Shown: positions 1-10,165 of the stretch, one piece after another
Numbering within the stretch: the stretch's first letter is position 1
Layout: every line of letters begins with the position of its first letter
Origin: Lepidurus packardi
Lineage: Eukaryota; Arthropoda; Branchiopoda; Notostraca; Triopsidae
Direction: 5' to 3'
Assembly: GCA_023053545.1 (NCBI GenBank)
Contig: JAKZAN010000007.1
Span: 2,108,001-2,172,000 of the forward strand
DNA length: 64,000 nt
Notes under the pieces: model-generated
What the model saw: the letters and a program-made list of their open reading frames with translations, nothing else
What the model was told of the DNA's origin: nothing
Database searches by the model: none
Translations under genes and position numbers: made by a program

Positions 1-206
1 TTCTGTATTTCTCCCATAATCTAAGTCCCTTAGCGTCGAAGTCCAACTCCCTTCCAATTCCGGCCATAACAGTTCGCTTACAATCCAAGTGCAAGTTCAA
101 ATCACTAGAAAAAGGACTTGCCGGATTTGTTCAACTCCGAAATTTGCTAAAAAATGGACTTGATCCGGACTTAAGTCCAATTCAACTCCAAGTCCGCCCA
201 AGCCTG
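1..206. repeat. Repeat-like tract rich in AAGTCCAA / GGACTTG motifs
   Basis: The tract contains many variants of AAGTCCAACTC and its complement GGACTTG, for example near 40, 85, 115, 150, 170 and 190. The word order looks like a diverged interspersed repeat rather than coding sequence. Homology between the two duplicated BEN-gene exons begins sharply at 207, just after this tract. That suggests the tract is a separate unit inserted next to, or fused onto, the first copy. It is also open in the exon's frame from 144, so it might be partly exonic. I cannot name the repeat family. Confidence 0.4.
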
Positions 207-519
207 GCCGCAACACCACCTGTGAAGCAGCCGGTTCGACCAAAAATGTCGACCCAACATCGCTCTGTGGCATCTTCATCCTCTTCGGGATCAAACAATG
301 TAAGTTTGTCGGTGAATTTTTTGTAGTTATAATTGTCTGTTAACTTATTTTGTTTGATTTATATTCACTTTTTTTTTATTTTAGCTCTGTTCATCCGGCG
401 GCTCAGCCGCAACACCACCCGTGAAGCAGCCAGTTCGACCTGCAATGACCCAACAACGCTCTGTGGCATCTTCATCCTCTTCGGGATCAGACAATGTAAG
501 TTTGTCGGTGAATTTTTTG
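207..519 (+). repeat. Tandem duplication of an exon plus intron start
   Basis: Copy A is 207-323 and copy B is 406-519. Each contains the coding stretch ending GGATCA(A/G)ACAAT and then the same first 24 intron bases, from GTAAGTTTGTCGGTG onward. Copy A carries one extra codon (Ser) and a few substitutions. Because intron sequence is shared, the duplication was genomic and arose by unequal exchange or slippage rather than convergence. Both copies are open and phase 0, so both can be spliced into the mRNA. Confidence 0.85.
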
Positions 520-1275
520 CCGCTTTAATTGCGTGTAATTGATATTGCTAAGGATTAATTTGTAATTTTAAAGTTACATTTCATTTATCAGGAGATTAGT
601 GATCCCGAAGACGAACCTATGCTCAACGAAGAGGAGCCTTATGCTGAGGAACCTATGCTCTACGAAGAGGAGCCTGATGCTGACGAACCTATGCTCCACG
701 AAGAGGAGCCGGTTGAAAACACCGAAGAATTTTTGTCGTTCTTGTCATTGCCCGTGAATGCACAGCTTCAACTTCTCTTTAAGAAAATCTTAACAGTCGA
801 ACGGAAGCAAGAGCAGCAACTGACACAACCTGCAATCTCCGCTCCAGTAAGTATCTAGTACAACACTTTTACATTTTTTTTCCTTTCTCTATTAATTTAC
901 TTTTACATATTTAATTAATGTTTTCTTTTTCAGACGGTGAAGTTCGGTGACATGGAAATTACAGAAAAAGATCTGGCCCAGTGTTTAGGCGACCTCCACC
1001 AGACCACTGGAAAGGATCTGACGTATGCCTTAGCGAAAAAAGTCTTCGGGGAGGAAATGATGGCTTCCCGGACAGTCACAGGTGGAAAAGCGACTGCCCA
1101 CCACGTTCAGAAAAAAGACCCGAAACCAAAGCTGTCCGAAACCGCTGTCGAGGATATCATTGTGTACGTCTGTAACAAGAAAGACGTGGACGCGACAAGT
1201 GTTCGTCGTTGGCTCATGAAGCTTTGCTACCTTTCGCACAAAAATGTACAGAGAAAACTCAGTCGAAAAAAATGA
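207..1275 (+). CDS. BEN-domain protein, 3' part of gene (four exons visible)
   Basis: Exons are about 207-299 (left end uncertain), 385-495, 592-846 and 934-1275. Introns are 85, 96 and 87 bp with GTAAG/GTAAGT donors and TAG/CAG acceptors. All visible junctions are phase 0, so the frame runs unbroken to TGA at 1273-1275. The two 5' exons encode near-identical Pro/Ser-rich linkers (VKQPVRP, SVASSSSSGS). The third encodes a 12-residue acidic repeat followed by a possible helix (FLSFLSLPVNAQLQLLFKKI). The last exon carries the domain, which has the BEN-family pattern: a helix with ALAKKVF, then EEMMASRTVTGGK, then KLSETAVEDIIVYVC and a final VRRWLMKLC helix. BEN domains are known to bind DNA or partner proteins in chromatin repression; that role here is by family only. 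The N-terminus lies outside the window or was disturbed by the repeat-like sequence at 1-206. The family call rests on motif pattern, not on an alignment. Confidence 0.68.
610..717 (+). repeat. 36-bp coding tandem repeat, 3 copies, acidic
   Basis: Units lie at 610-645, 646-681 and 682-717. Each encodes a variant of (D/E)EPML(N/Y/H)EEEP(Y/D/V)(A/E). It is an in-frame, strongly acidic 12-residue repeat inside the third visible exon of the BEN-domain gene, and its copy number is likely to vary between individuals or species. Confidence 0.9.
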
Positions 1276-1454
1276 ATTGAATGTATTTTTCTAAATTGCA
1301 ATGCCTGTTTTGTTAATTGTTCTCTTTTTAAATTTTTATGCATTTTCTTAATGTAGTCTTTTGTCCTCGAAACTATATACTCTGCTAATTTTGTTTGTAA
1401 TACATTTTTATATCGTTTACTCTTCAGCCTATATCAAATGGATGTGCGTGGTTT

Positions 1455-1572
1455 ACATATTAGGGAGCGTCCTTTAATGGCGCCATCACGGGGGTGGGTG
1501 GGGGTGGTAGACAAACGCTGACGCTTGATGACAAGGGGGTGGATGGTTTGGCAAAAAGTGACCCCATCCTCT
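1455..1572. repeat. Possible degenerate dispersed element with G-rich blocks
   Basis: The stretch begins GGGAGCGTCC, runs through two G-rich blocks (near 1490-1507 and 1543-1553), and has TGATGACAAGGGGG followed by GTGACCCC. From memory this resembles a class of short dispersed repeats in invertebrate genomes that mix GGACGTC-type ends with GTGACAAGGGGG blocks. No terminal inverted repeat or target duplication is visible, so this is a weak call. Confidence 0.3.
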
Positions 1573-2471
1573 ATTCCTACAAAATTTTCTTTGCTTGTGG
1601 CAAAACATGCTTTGGTACAGATTTGCTTTTGCGTAAAATTTTGCTGGGGTATATGAGCCGAAGCAGCCCCGAAAGCTTCTGGGAGCAATTAACACCTGCC
1701 TGGATTTCTTTGTCGGAGGAATCCCTTGCTGATCCCCGACGTTGTTGACAGTACGAGGTGATAGCTGGGAAAAGCTGAGGTTAAGAAAGAAGGTGCTACA
1801 AAGACTCAGAGCTCATTACAGAAGAATTTTTGGTATAAAAAAATGTATATCCCGTAGGAAAAAGTTGCGGTAGTTAAAATGCATTAAATCTGATATTTAC
1901 TTCTGTGGTTAACTTTATGTGCGTTTAGACCTAATAAACATTCAATATTACGTAAATTGAGAATGAATTTTATTCAATCACATTTGTGTTAGCATAATCT
2001 TCGCAGCAATACGAGTATATGAATATTTCACTTAAGTTTTACTCGAAATAACTGCCATGTGTACAGCATTTTCATTCCGGTCTAAATTTAAAGGAAAAAA
2101 ACATCAGTAAACACGATTTCTACTGCAGTATTACTTCAAAACTTCACGTAACACTGCATTAAACATACTGTTTAACTTAAGTAGAAAGTCAGACTTTTTC
2201 GTACTAAGTTCATTAGGTGTTTTTGCCCCTTTCTAACATGACGCTGGGACTAGACGCAAAATCGTAGGCAAGGTTCATAGTTCTTACAAGTTCCTTCGGG
2301 AGCATTAGCGCCCCGCGTCATATTGTACGTTTTAAACTTGCGAAGACAAATCCGAAAAGCCAAGGTAAAATTCTGCTCTGCCTAAACCGATGTTGGGTAC
2401 ATTTTGTATATGGTACAGATGTTCTCTATGGGATATATACGAAAAGGGGGAAGTGATGGTCAGGTAATAAG

Positions 2472-2517
2472 GTTAAGGATGCTGGTCAAGGATGCTGGTC
2501 AAGGGTGCTGGTTAAGG
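2472..2517. repeat. 13-bp tandem repeat, about 3.5 copies
   Basis: Units GTTAAGGATGCTG (2472-2484), GTCAAGGATGCTG (2485-2497) and GTCAAGGGTGCTG (2498-2510), then a partial GTTAAGG. This is a simple minisatellite in intergenic DNA with no open frame across it. Confidence 0.9.
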
Positions 2518-3984
2518 AAGTTATTACAAGATTCTTAGGAAAGGTCAGAAAGGGACAAGGATAATCTAATAAGGAAGAGAGGGTCATCAAAACAAGACAC
2601 TTTTAAATCATCAAGAATGCAAGGTTATACTAATTAACAAATCACTACAGAATTCCCGATACGCATCATCGGTTCTCTCATCGTTTCATTGTCCTTGCAA
2701 CACTCGTTCTGATATATATTTTGCCATAAAATGGTCATTTATTATTTGGTTATTTGGTTAGATTACATAATTACTTTCAAAGAATCACGAATCCGTTCCC
2801 TTTCGAAACTTGTGTTCAGTTCCGGTTTGCGTTAATTATATTGAAAGATAACCAAACTGTGACACATCCATGTTGTTCATTTTCGGAAAGTAGACTTTTT
2901 CCGAAGCGAAGAAATATGTTTTACCAAGCTTGAACCGTTCCAATGTATATTAGGTGTAGCACCTAGCACCATCACAAATTCTTGTTAGAAAGAGAGAAAT
3001 AGATAAAAGAAGGATTAGGGAGGGTAGGGAAAAGGAAAAAGGACCGCTTGCCCAGAAGGAAACTAAGATTTTTACGCATATTTTTCCGCTGTAGTATTGT
3101 GACTGATGAATGTTTTGGCTTGTCATCCGTGTTGGGGCTGCAGCACGGCATCTGAAATATTTTTTTTTCAAACTTCATAAGCCGAGCTAAAACGGGCGCG
3201 CTCAAATTTTGCAAGTATAATGAGCGCGATTGCTCCACTTTTTCATAAATTTGCGAACGCGCACTGAAACGAAATGAGCGCACGACTGCTGCGCCATCTG
3301 ATGTCGGATTTCCATAGTAAATGCCAAATGCATCTACCATCTACAGCACCCACCACCAGACCGTTGGGTGTTTTTGGGGGGTGGGGGGGCCACGGCCGGT
3401 GTTCCGCGGATCTATAACAAACAGACTGAAACCGACTTTGCGGTTCGGGAATGCGGGTTCCAAACAGGCCATATGTTTCAAACATTTGAAACTGTAAGCG
3501 AGCTAAACTATTTTTGTACTTTAAGTAAAAAAGTGACGTAGTTTCCAAGTTCACACGGGCATTCCCGTTAATTTAAGTAGATCAGCGCACACCGATTGAT
3601 TCTTCTTTAACCAATTTGGAACCAGGTAAAGGGATTATAAATTATATATATGCAACAGCGGGCCTGAATAAAGTCCTGGACGATATATTTAAAATAAGCT
3701 GTTGTCACAGCTAATATAAAGAGCAGGTGTACTCGAAGGGTGGTGGTGGGTGCAGCATTGCAGCTACAGCGGCTCAGGGGGATACAACACCTTGCTAGTA
3801 TATGTATAGCACCAGCCAACAAAAGGAAAGTTTTACTCATCTACACCATTATGCCCACATAACAGTATCTTCATGCAATTTTTTATATAAGGTAATCTTT
3901 TGACAAAAACTAAGTTAAATGAAAATGTTTATAACTCACAGATATTAAAGTACCAAAAACCTGTGCTGGTCGCGATCATGGATC

Positions 3985-5460
3985 CCAATAAAGGCAATCC
4001 TGGAGGATTTTGTATGAAAGGGTCTCGCGTCCGCCTCTTGCGTATCTCCAGAACCGCAGCAACCTGTGCGTTCTAAAAACGTCGTGGAGAAGAATTAATT
4101 GCCATGCATTTATGGACAACTTGATGAAGGAGTGTCTCGAAAACGGTATTACCGATAATTGTTTTTATAGCATATGTTGATTATAACTTTATAGGAACCA
4201 TTCATTTTTTCACATCTTATAGCCATTTATGGCATATCATGGTATGAAAACACATTAAATCTTGCCTTTAATTCCTTTATTCTAGTTTATTTCCAGGTAT
4301 CCGACTCAACTCGTTTTTGGTAAAAAAAAAACACCAAAAAAAAACACGTGGATTTAAAGGACAGTAAAAGAATTATCGATCTCCAATTATATTGCCGTTG
4401 GTCAATCCCGTACTGCTGACTCTTAAATGCTTGACCGGCTTAAAGAAAATAAGTTGGATCTTGGTGAACTCAAATTGGAATGTTTCGAACGCATGAAACA
4501 CTTATTCTTATGACGTTTTAATATTGAAGGAAAATGTATTCGGTAAAAATCCCTTCATGTAATCAAAAGTGACCTAATTTGCTTGGCATTATAAACCCAA
4601 CTTTAGTCCAGCAGTTTATCGTCTGCAACGTTACGGGAATCGGAATGTACCCCGAGATCGAGCGTGTTGCTGTCAAAGCGTTACTGCTTCTGGACGAAAT
4701 CAAGAGAAGTACCAATAATTTATGTTTTTTTACTAATACTAATTATCTAATATATGTTATGCTTATAGGCATTTCGACGGCTTTGTTACTGAACTCGATT
4801 ATCGTCGCATTTTCACTTTGTTGTATAGCAAACCAACAGAGCTTTCCTTCCAAGCTGGCAAATTTCTGCAAATTAGCATGTTGCACAGATACCGTTGTGA
4901 CGCAAAGTTGATTAACAACATGATTAAAGGGCATATATTGGATCAAAAAACGCTATAGTAATATACAAATGGGATTTTCTAGTTTATTTATATTTTATAC
5001 GCTTCAAAAAGGATGAGTTAATTGGAACCTTTTTTGGAGAATGTCGTCGATTCTTGCATGAACGGCATGGACATCTTCAATGACTGGACTGTATGGCAAG
5101 TATGCTGTTCAAAAAATGGTCGGATATCCCTATGCAACTGAACGATGAGGGAGCAGCTGATGGTTCTTTTGCAATTATCATGGTCCACGCCGTGTGGTAC
5201 TTTCCTGCAGAAAAACAGAAGCATTATGTATCAAAGGAATGGGAGAAGTGAGTGGAATCGATATCTTTAACGTTTAAAGTAATATATGTTTCGTTTTATT
5301 AACGATGATGAACCTGAGTTGAATTTGGTATAGATCTCACACATTTGAAAGATTCCCATCTTGCCCCGTTTCATGGAGGAATTTCGGAACTCGGCTCAGA
5401 AAGCTATGGAACAGCTTCAAAAAGCGGTTACTTTATTGAGTATCGTATCCTCTATATCAT
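3985..5460 (+). pseudogene. Degenerate cohesin subunit SA/STAG (stromalin)-like copy
   Basis: Several + strand segments in different frames follow the order of an SA/STAG protein. 4049-4165 reads RSNLCVLKTSW then CHAFMDNLMKECLENGITDN. 4429-4517 reads a Leu/Glu-rich helix (LDRLKENKLDLGELKLECF). 4600-4708 reads FIVCNV then YPEIERVAVKALLLLDEIKR. 4770-4958 reads FVTELDYRRIFTLLYSKP then ELSFQAGKFL and ends at TAG. About 5025-5087 reads LENVVDSCMNGMDIFNDW, then shifts frame to MASMLFKKWSDIPMQLNDEG and onward. About 5345-5450 reads a further helix (LPRFMEEFRNSAQKAMEQ). The 4709-4768 gap looks like a 60-bp GT..TAG intron but joins flanking segments out of frame, and further shifts occur near 5020 and 5080. 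A block expected between the second and third segments is missing. I read this as a decayed paralogue or retained fragment. The family call is by recalled pattern and is moderate. Confidence 0.45.
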
Positions 5461-6325
5461 GGCAAGGTCATCTGCAAGTTCAGCAGCATATAATCCACAT
5501 CATATATAGAGCAATGCTACATCGAAACTAACAGTTGGCGACAACGGCGTAAAAATCGACCCAATAATAAAGGAACTGGCAGTGATGTATAAGTAACTAT
5601 AATTCAAAGATATACATATATCTTTGGCTCTATAAGTAATAATCGCAGGATGAATCGATCTTGTGAGTGCGCAGTAATGTACTTGATGGCACGCGGAGAC
5701 ACAAATCACGATATTCACAAAGCAATGTGGAGCGATAAGTTTGAAAAAACCAGGTTATAATTAAAAGCTTAAACCTCAGGTTCTGTTAAGAAAATAATGT
5801 ATTTGTGTTATACATTTTCAGGTTATCCCATGTGAAAAGTAAATAACAATAAACAGAATACTTTAAGGTCAAGGATGACCTTTAGACGCTGTGTTATAAA
5901 CGCGTTAATGCTACATCACAAACAGCAGCATCTCCACATCGACGCCGTGAATGGAGCACATAATAAAAGAAAGATCACCACGGGAAACATCAAGATCAAC
6001 ATCAAGGAATGGACGCCCAGCACTAATCCGAACACAGTTTTTCGCAATTAACCTATAGTTTCTGGTTATATGCCGGACATGAAAGAATTTTAGAGGGAAA
6101 TATGTAAGGTTTTTTTTATTTGGTAAGTATAAGTAGTATATATTTTGTGATAGAATTGTTAACGCAAGTGAATATACCTTTCAGTGTACAGATGAATGTC
6201 AACGCATTAAGTTTTGTGGTATTCGAAAAGAAATACAAAATCTGTGAAACTAATTGTATGCAGTTATGTGCGTCCTCCAAATGGGCATTAAGTGTCCATG
6301 CCATTTACATTAATGAAAGACTATA
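5461..6325. other. Intergenic, one short unassigned open frame
   Basis: No recognised gene. A 47-codon ATG frame at 5908-6051, rich in His, Lys, Asn and Ile (MLHHKQQHLHI...), is preceded by ordinary sequence and matches no family I know. It could be the tail of the decayed stromalin-like copy or chance. A short run of ATACATATATC-like repeats lies at about 5608-5625. Confidence 0.4.
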
Positions 6326-6326
6326 G

Positions 6327-6495
6327 AAAACCATGGAGACGCGCATGGAGAGGCTTGGGTAAACGGGCAATATTTCGCATGGCCATGGCCATGGAGAAGC
6401 GCATGGGATGGGCATTAGAAACCAGGCAATAATACCCATGGACACGGCCATGGAATTCTAGAATGGACTTCTATGCCCGTCCATGGGTTTCCATA
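6327..6495. repeat. CCATGG-rich dyad element, about 165 bp
   Basis: The left end reads GAAAACCATGGAG and the right end reads CCATGGGTTTCC, roughly inverted copies. The interior holds repeated CATGG words, including the palindrome GGCCATGGCCATGG at about 6381-6394, GCGCATGG twice, and GACACGGCCATGG. The whole element can fold on itself imperfectly. It looks like a short inverted-repeat (MITE-like or satellite-like) unit. I see no clear flanking target duplication. Confidence 0.55.
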
Positions 6496-6564
6496 ATATT
6501 TTTTTTGCCTTAAGGCAGATATTCCTAAAAAAAAGATCTAGTTCATTCAAATTAAAAATGGATT

Positions 6565-6606
6565 TTGCGTTATGAACCTTGCGTTATGGACCTTGCGTTA
6601 TGAACA
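6565..6606. repeat. 14-bp tandem repeat, 3 copies
   Basis: TTGCGTTATGAACC, TTGCGTTATGGACC and TTGCGTTATGAACA lie head to tail at 6565-6578, 6579-6592 and 6593-6606. A single-copy relative of this region (TTCAGTTATGAACGCC) occurs near 7361, inside the related block described separately. Confidence 0.9.
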
Positions 6607-6879
6607 TCAAAGATGAATCTGCTGAAACGGCTAACTGCGGTTCACAAGAATCCTCGTCTTCTTCTAAAGTGGACAGAGTTTAGCCTCACAAAGGCTTCAA
6701 ATGTAGATAATCTTGGGTAGTAACGCAGGGAATCCGGTTGAGAAGCCTTTTTGAATTACAAATAAAACTATTAATATTCAATAAACACAAAATTAGATAA
6801 AAACTTGCCCCACTTCTTCAATCCACAGATGAACTCAACCCTGGCCTGCCTGACTTCCACCGCTATCCAAAATCCACCT

Positions 6880-7180
6880 AAAACACTCCCCCCAAAAAAC
6901 AGAGAAGCTTCGTTGCTACCATTAAAGACCTAACGAATCGTGAAGCAACGGAAACTTTTCTGGCCCCCAGAAAGTTGGATTGCAGCAAATCTTTAAGTGA
7001 TTTACCGCAGCCAAACCTCCTAGCATACCTTAAGCCCTCTGGGTCTCCAATTCCATCACAAGAAAGGGCGAATCCAAAATCCGAATCAAAGGCGACGTGA
7101 AGAACATCAACGGGATTAGCAACGGCGGCGCTCAAAGGCAAGGCAAAGGGTTGAGGGAAGAGCTGATGATGACGATGATC
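6880..7180. repeat. Diverged duplicated block, copy 1
   Basis: The block contains ATTAAAGACCTAAC, CCCCCAGAAAGTTG, TTGCAGCAAA, a CATACCTT...CTGGGTCTCC stretch and AAAGGCAAGGCAAAGG, in that order. The same order of words, with substitutions and indels, occurs at 8712-9000. Neither copy has a convincing conserved reading frame on either strand, so I treat it as a duplicated non-coding or pseudogene segment. Confidence 0.55.
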
Positions 7181-7199
7181 TTCGGTATTGCAGCTGGAG

Positions 7200-8711
7200 G
7201 AATCGCCATTGATGCACGGATAATCTTCTTTAGGAATGCCTGCACTACTAAATAGCGAATGTTAGCGTAACAGACCTTCATCTCAAGCTTACAATAGCCT
7301 ATGATCAAGGGGATGTTAATTTTCGAAAATTAGTTCATTTCATTTTAAAGCGGTTTACCTTCAGTTATGAACGCCATGCACGAAACTGGTGAATTTGACA
7401 ACTGCAGCTCATAAGAATCTAGAAGTGTCCTCTTTAGCTTAATTTTCGCTCTGAGAATTCTAGAACAAAAGAGACAAGCTTCAGTATTATGTAAGTAACA
7501 CAAAGCACAGTACTAACTCCTGCGCCGAGCTCTAGTTCCAGACGATTGCGACGTTGCCCAAGCTGACTTATTTACATTTTCCTTTTCCCTTCGAGACATT
7601 GGACGAGTATGAGAATCTTGAAAACACCTTGGAATTGAAGAAAGTTCGCCAAGGGACCAGATCACAGGGATTACGCATGGTCCAACACAAAGCGCTACTC
7701 TTTCCAAACCCGATTAGGGAAAATTAGCACCGAAAAGGCCATAAGCTTAATGTAAGACCATCAGAGGATCAAATCCACCAAGGAGTCCCACGTCCACTCG
7801 GAAGAAAAAACGAAAATAAACCAGAAAAGCATCAATAGAATTGCAACGAACACGACACGTTCTCTTCCGGGCGCTTTCTCAGAAATGGGCAAGAAATAAC
7901 CCTTACTGGGATTAAAACTGACTCAAAACTTACTCAATGCGGCAATTTTGACCGAAGTAAAACACTTCTGGCCAATAACTGTTTCATTCTTCCAAACCCA
8001 AAAGCTTCGCGTGGCTAGCATTAGCGAAGCTTTCTCTGCACAAACTCACGAAACTACCATATTTTTTTAAAGTTTGAATTGCCCAACAAAGACGAACGCA
8101 GACGAAAGCAGAGTGTAATACACAAAATGTGCTTCCCTTTTTGAAAAGACTCAAATGTATCCATTTTCGCCGGCTGGAGACATAGCAAGTGTGGGAAAGA
8201 CGGAAATTTTGCCCAAAGTCGACCAGGTGCAGGTTCTGCTCCACTTTCGCTTAGCTTTCCTACGACCCAAAACCTTCCGAGAATTCGTCCTCCCTTTTCT
8301 CGCGGTCTGGCGAATGTCCTAGGAAAAAAGAACAGGAACAAAAGCTATAAAATAAGATTAAAAACTGTAAAACTGAGCTATTTTAAACACTGTAAAAATT
8401 ATCTTATCTTCGATGACCATGTCAACATGTTCAAACATAATATGAACTCTTCGATTAGGGGAAGAAACCAGAAAACCACTTTGAAAAAATTCCAACAAGT
8501 TCTTACCCGACTGAGCGAGCACGTGGATCGCCCCAGAACAGCAACAGAGTGAAAGCCTGTAAAAGAAATGGAAGTTTAGTTACAAAATGTTACCAATATT
8601 TAGATTTAATAGAAAAAAAATTTACTCAGCCAGAAATGACCAAACACGAATCTTTTCCCCTGCCTGGCGACGTCTTCGCGTTTTTCAGTCGAGGCTTCCA
8701 CCACCCCGTTT
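7200..8711. other. Intergenic, no gene seen
   Basis: Minus-strand open frames at 7513-7707, 7984-8244 and 8054-8341 are not recognisable and show no splice-supported continuation. The stretch at 7325-7450 is related to 6540-6680: both pass through a TTATGAAC word and then an AACTGC(A/G)G...AAGAATC word. No promoter or RNA gene is evident. Confidence 0.5.
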
Positions 8712-9000
8712 GACCCCAGAAAAGTTTCCGCTGTTTTTGCCATGAAAGACCTATTGCATGGCACAGCGAAAGCTTTTCTGTCCCCCAGGAAGTTAAAATG
8801 TTGCAGCAAAAGACCTAACCGGCCACAACACTTTCGAAATCCTGGCATACCTTTTCTTCTGGTTCTCCTGGCGGCTCCCACAGAAGATGAAATAATAGCT
8901 ATCTTCCCACAGCCTCAGGTTAGCAGATACACAATTGGCGGTTCTCGTTTCCTTCTCCAAAAGGATGGCAAAAGGCAAGGGGAAAAGTTGGCTGAGCAGA
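8712..9000. repeat. Diverged duplicated block, copy 2
   Basis: Matches copy 1 (6880-7180) in order: ATGAAAGACCTATTG, CCCCCAGGAAGTTA, TTGCAGCAAAAGACC, CATACCTTTTCTTCTGG then GGTTCTCC, and GGCAAAAGGCAAGGGG. About 250 bp align by eye with many changes. About 1.5 kb of other DNA separates the copies. A second pair of related stretches (about 6540-6680 and 7325-7450) suggests the original duplicated unit was longer and was later broken up. Confidence 0.55.
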
Positions 9001-10165
9001 ACAAGAGGAGGGAATGGACCAGCAACACACACTTAACACGTAATAGCACCTATAACTGTTTGTGAAATTTGTCAACACCTAATAAATATAAACGGGACAA
9101 CTCTTAGTAATACTGTTTATCTTTAAACACAACTTAACACGGATTTACGCTTTGACAAGTTGAATTTGAGTCACGAAAAAAGTACATCATCCCACCCGAC
9201 TAGACAAATCAAAATGGCGGAACAGGGCGGACACTCGGGTTAAGTAACAGGGGACAAAAACGTAATGGCGGTAATGCGGGAATTTTTAATATTACGTTTT
9301 TTTAGCCGGAAAATTGCTAAATTTGTTTGCGTTGATAATTGTTTTAATCCAAAAATGGGATTACACTCCGGGGGTGTATCTCTGTTTGTAGTTATGAAGA
9401 TTGAGGAATTAAGGGAAATCTGGAAATTGCTCAAATCGGATTTTGAACATTTTCGTGAAAAAATAGGATAAACAAAATCTTCGCCTAACGGAAGGCAGAA
9501 TTCAGAAGGCAGAATGGGAGGGAATCGACATGAAAACGTTCGAAAAATTGTTCGAAATCTACTGACTGACGCTTACCCCTGGGAATAATGACGAACATTA
9601 TCAAATTTTTTTCTTTTAATGAACAAACTGTGAGGATATGCATAATATATAAGTTTTGGATGCTTTTAGTTTGACACCAGTCGGATGGGAGTCGGTAAAC
9701 TCGAAATATAAAAAGTGAGCAAATTATCTGACGTGTTGTAGGCTTCTCTTCTGATCATAAAATGGCTGACGGTATTTTCCGTCGCCTATGCAAAGTAGCG
9801 GCGAATGCCTACAGATGGAAATATCCTTCGCCAAAGGCCAAGCAACATTAGCACGAAACCCGCAGCGATGCAATTGATCTATTTTTTCTCCCAAGGCTTT
9901 GCCCCGGTTTACGCCGCAGGATGCTAACAACCGTTAGAATAACCTAATCTAATCTAACCATGTTAATAAAATAACTGTTATTAGTTAAATAATCTAAAAT
10001 GCCCCGCCAGGAGCAAAATAAAGCTTTGGTATGGTTTGCTGCGGATCGCTAGGCACCTCCTCCAACATGGCTGATGCCGCTTTATGTCTTTGTTGATTTC
10101 AGATGTAAACAAGAAACGGACGTGCTAGCCAGTGCTACAAGTACTTTCGTAAAAAAATTAGTCAA
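9001..10165. other. Intergenic and upstream region of AAGAB
   Basis: No recognised gene. Two ATGGCGG words (9213, 9265) and two ATGGCTGA words (9762, 10067) resemble the AAAATGGCGG/AAGATGGC type of initiator site common near arthropod and vertebrate housekeeping promoters. The AAGAB promoter probably lies in 9.9-10.16 kb, but no TATA box is visible. A 29-codon frame starting in a good context at 9762-9851 is described as a finding. Confidence 0.4.

Larger units (their letters stand above)
1276..3959. other. Intergenic, no gene seen
   Basis: No open frame here resembles a protein. A G-rich stretch at about 1455-1570 looks like a degenerate dispersed element (entered separately). A 13-bp tandem repeat sits at 2472-2517. 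A G-run at about 3373-3391 (GGGGGGTGGGGGGG) could form a quadruplex. There is no clear AATAAA polyadenylation signal right after the BEN gene; the nearest AT-rich sequence is at 1310-1420. Confidence 0.6.

Noticed and set aside
6878..7141. Minus-strand 87-codon frame that partly parallels the 8606-8881 minus frame
   Set aside because: The likeness comes from the duplicated DNA block; indels break the shared frame, so it does not support a protein.
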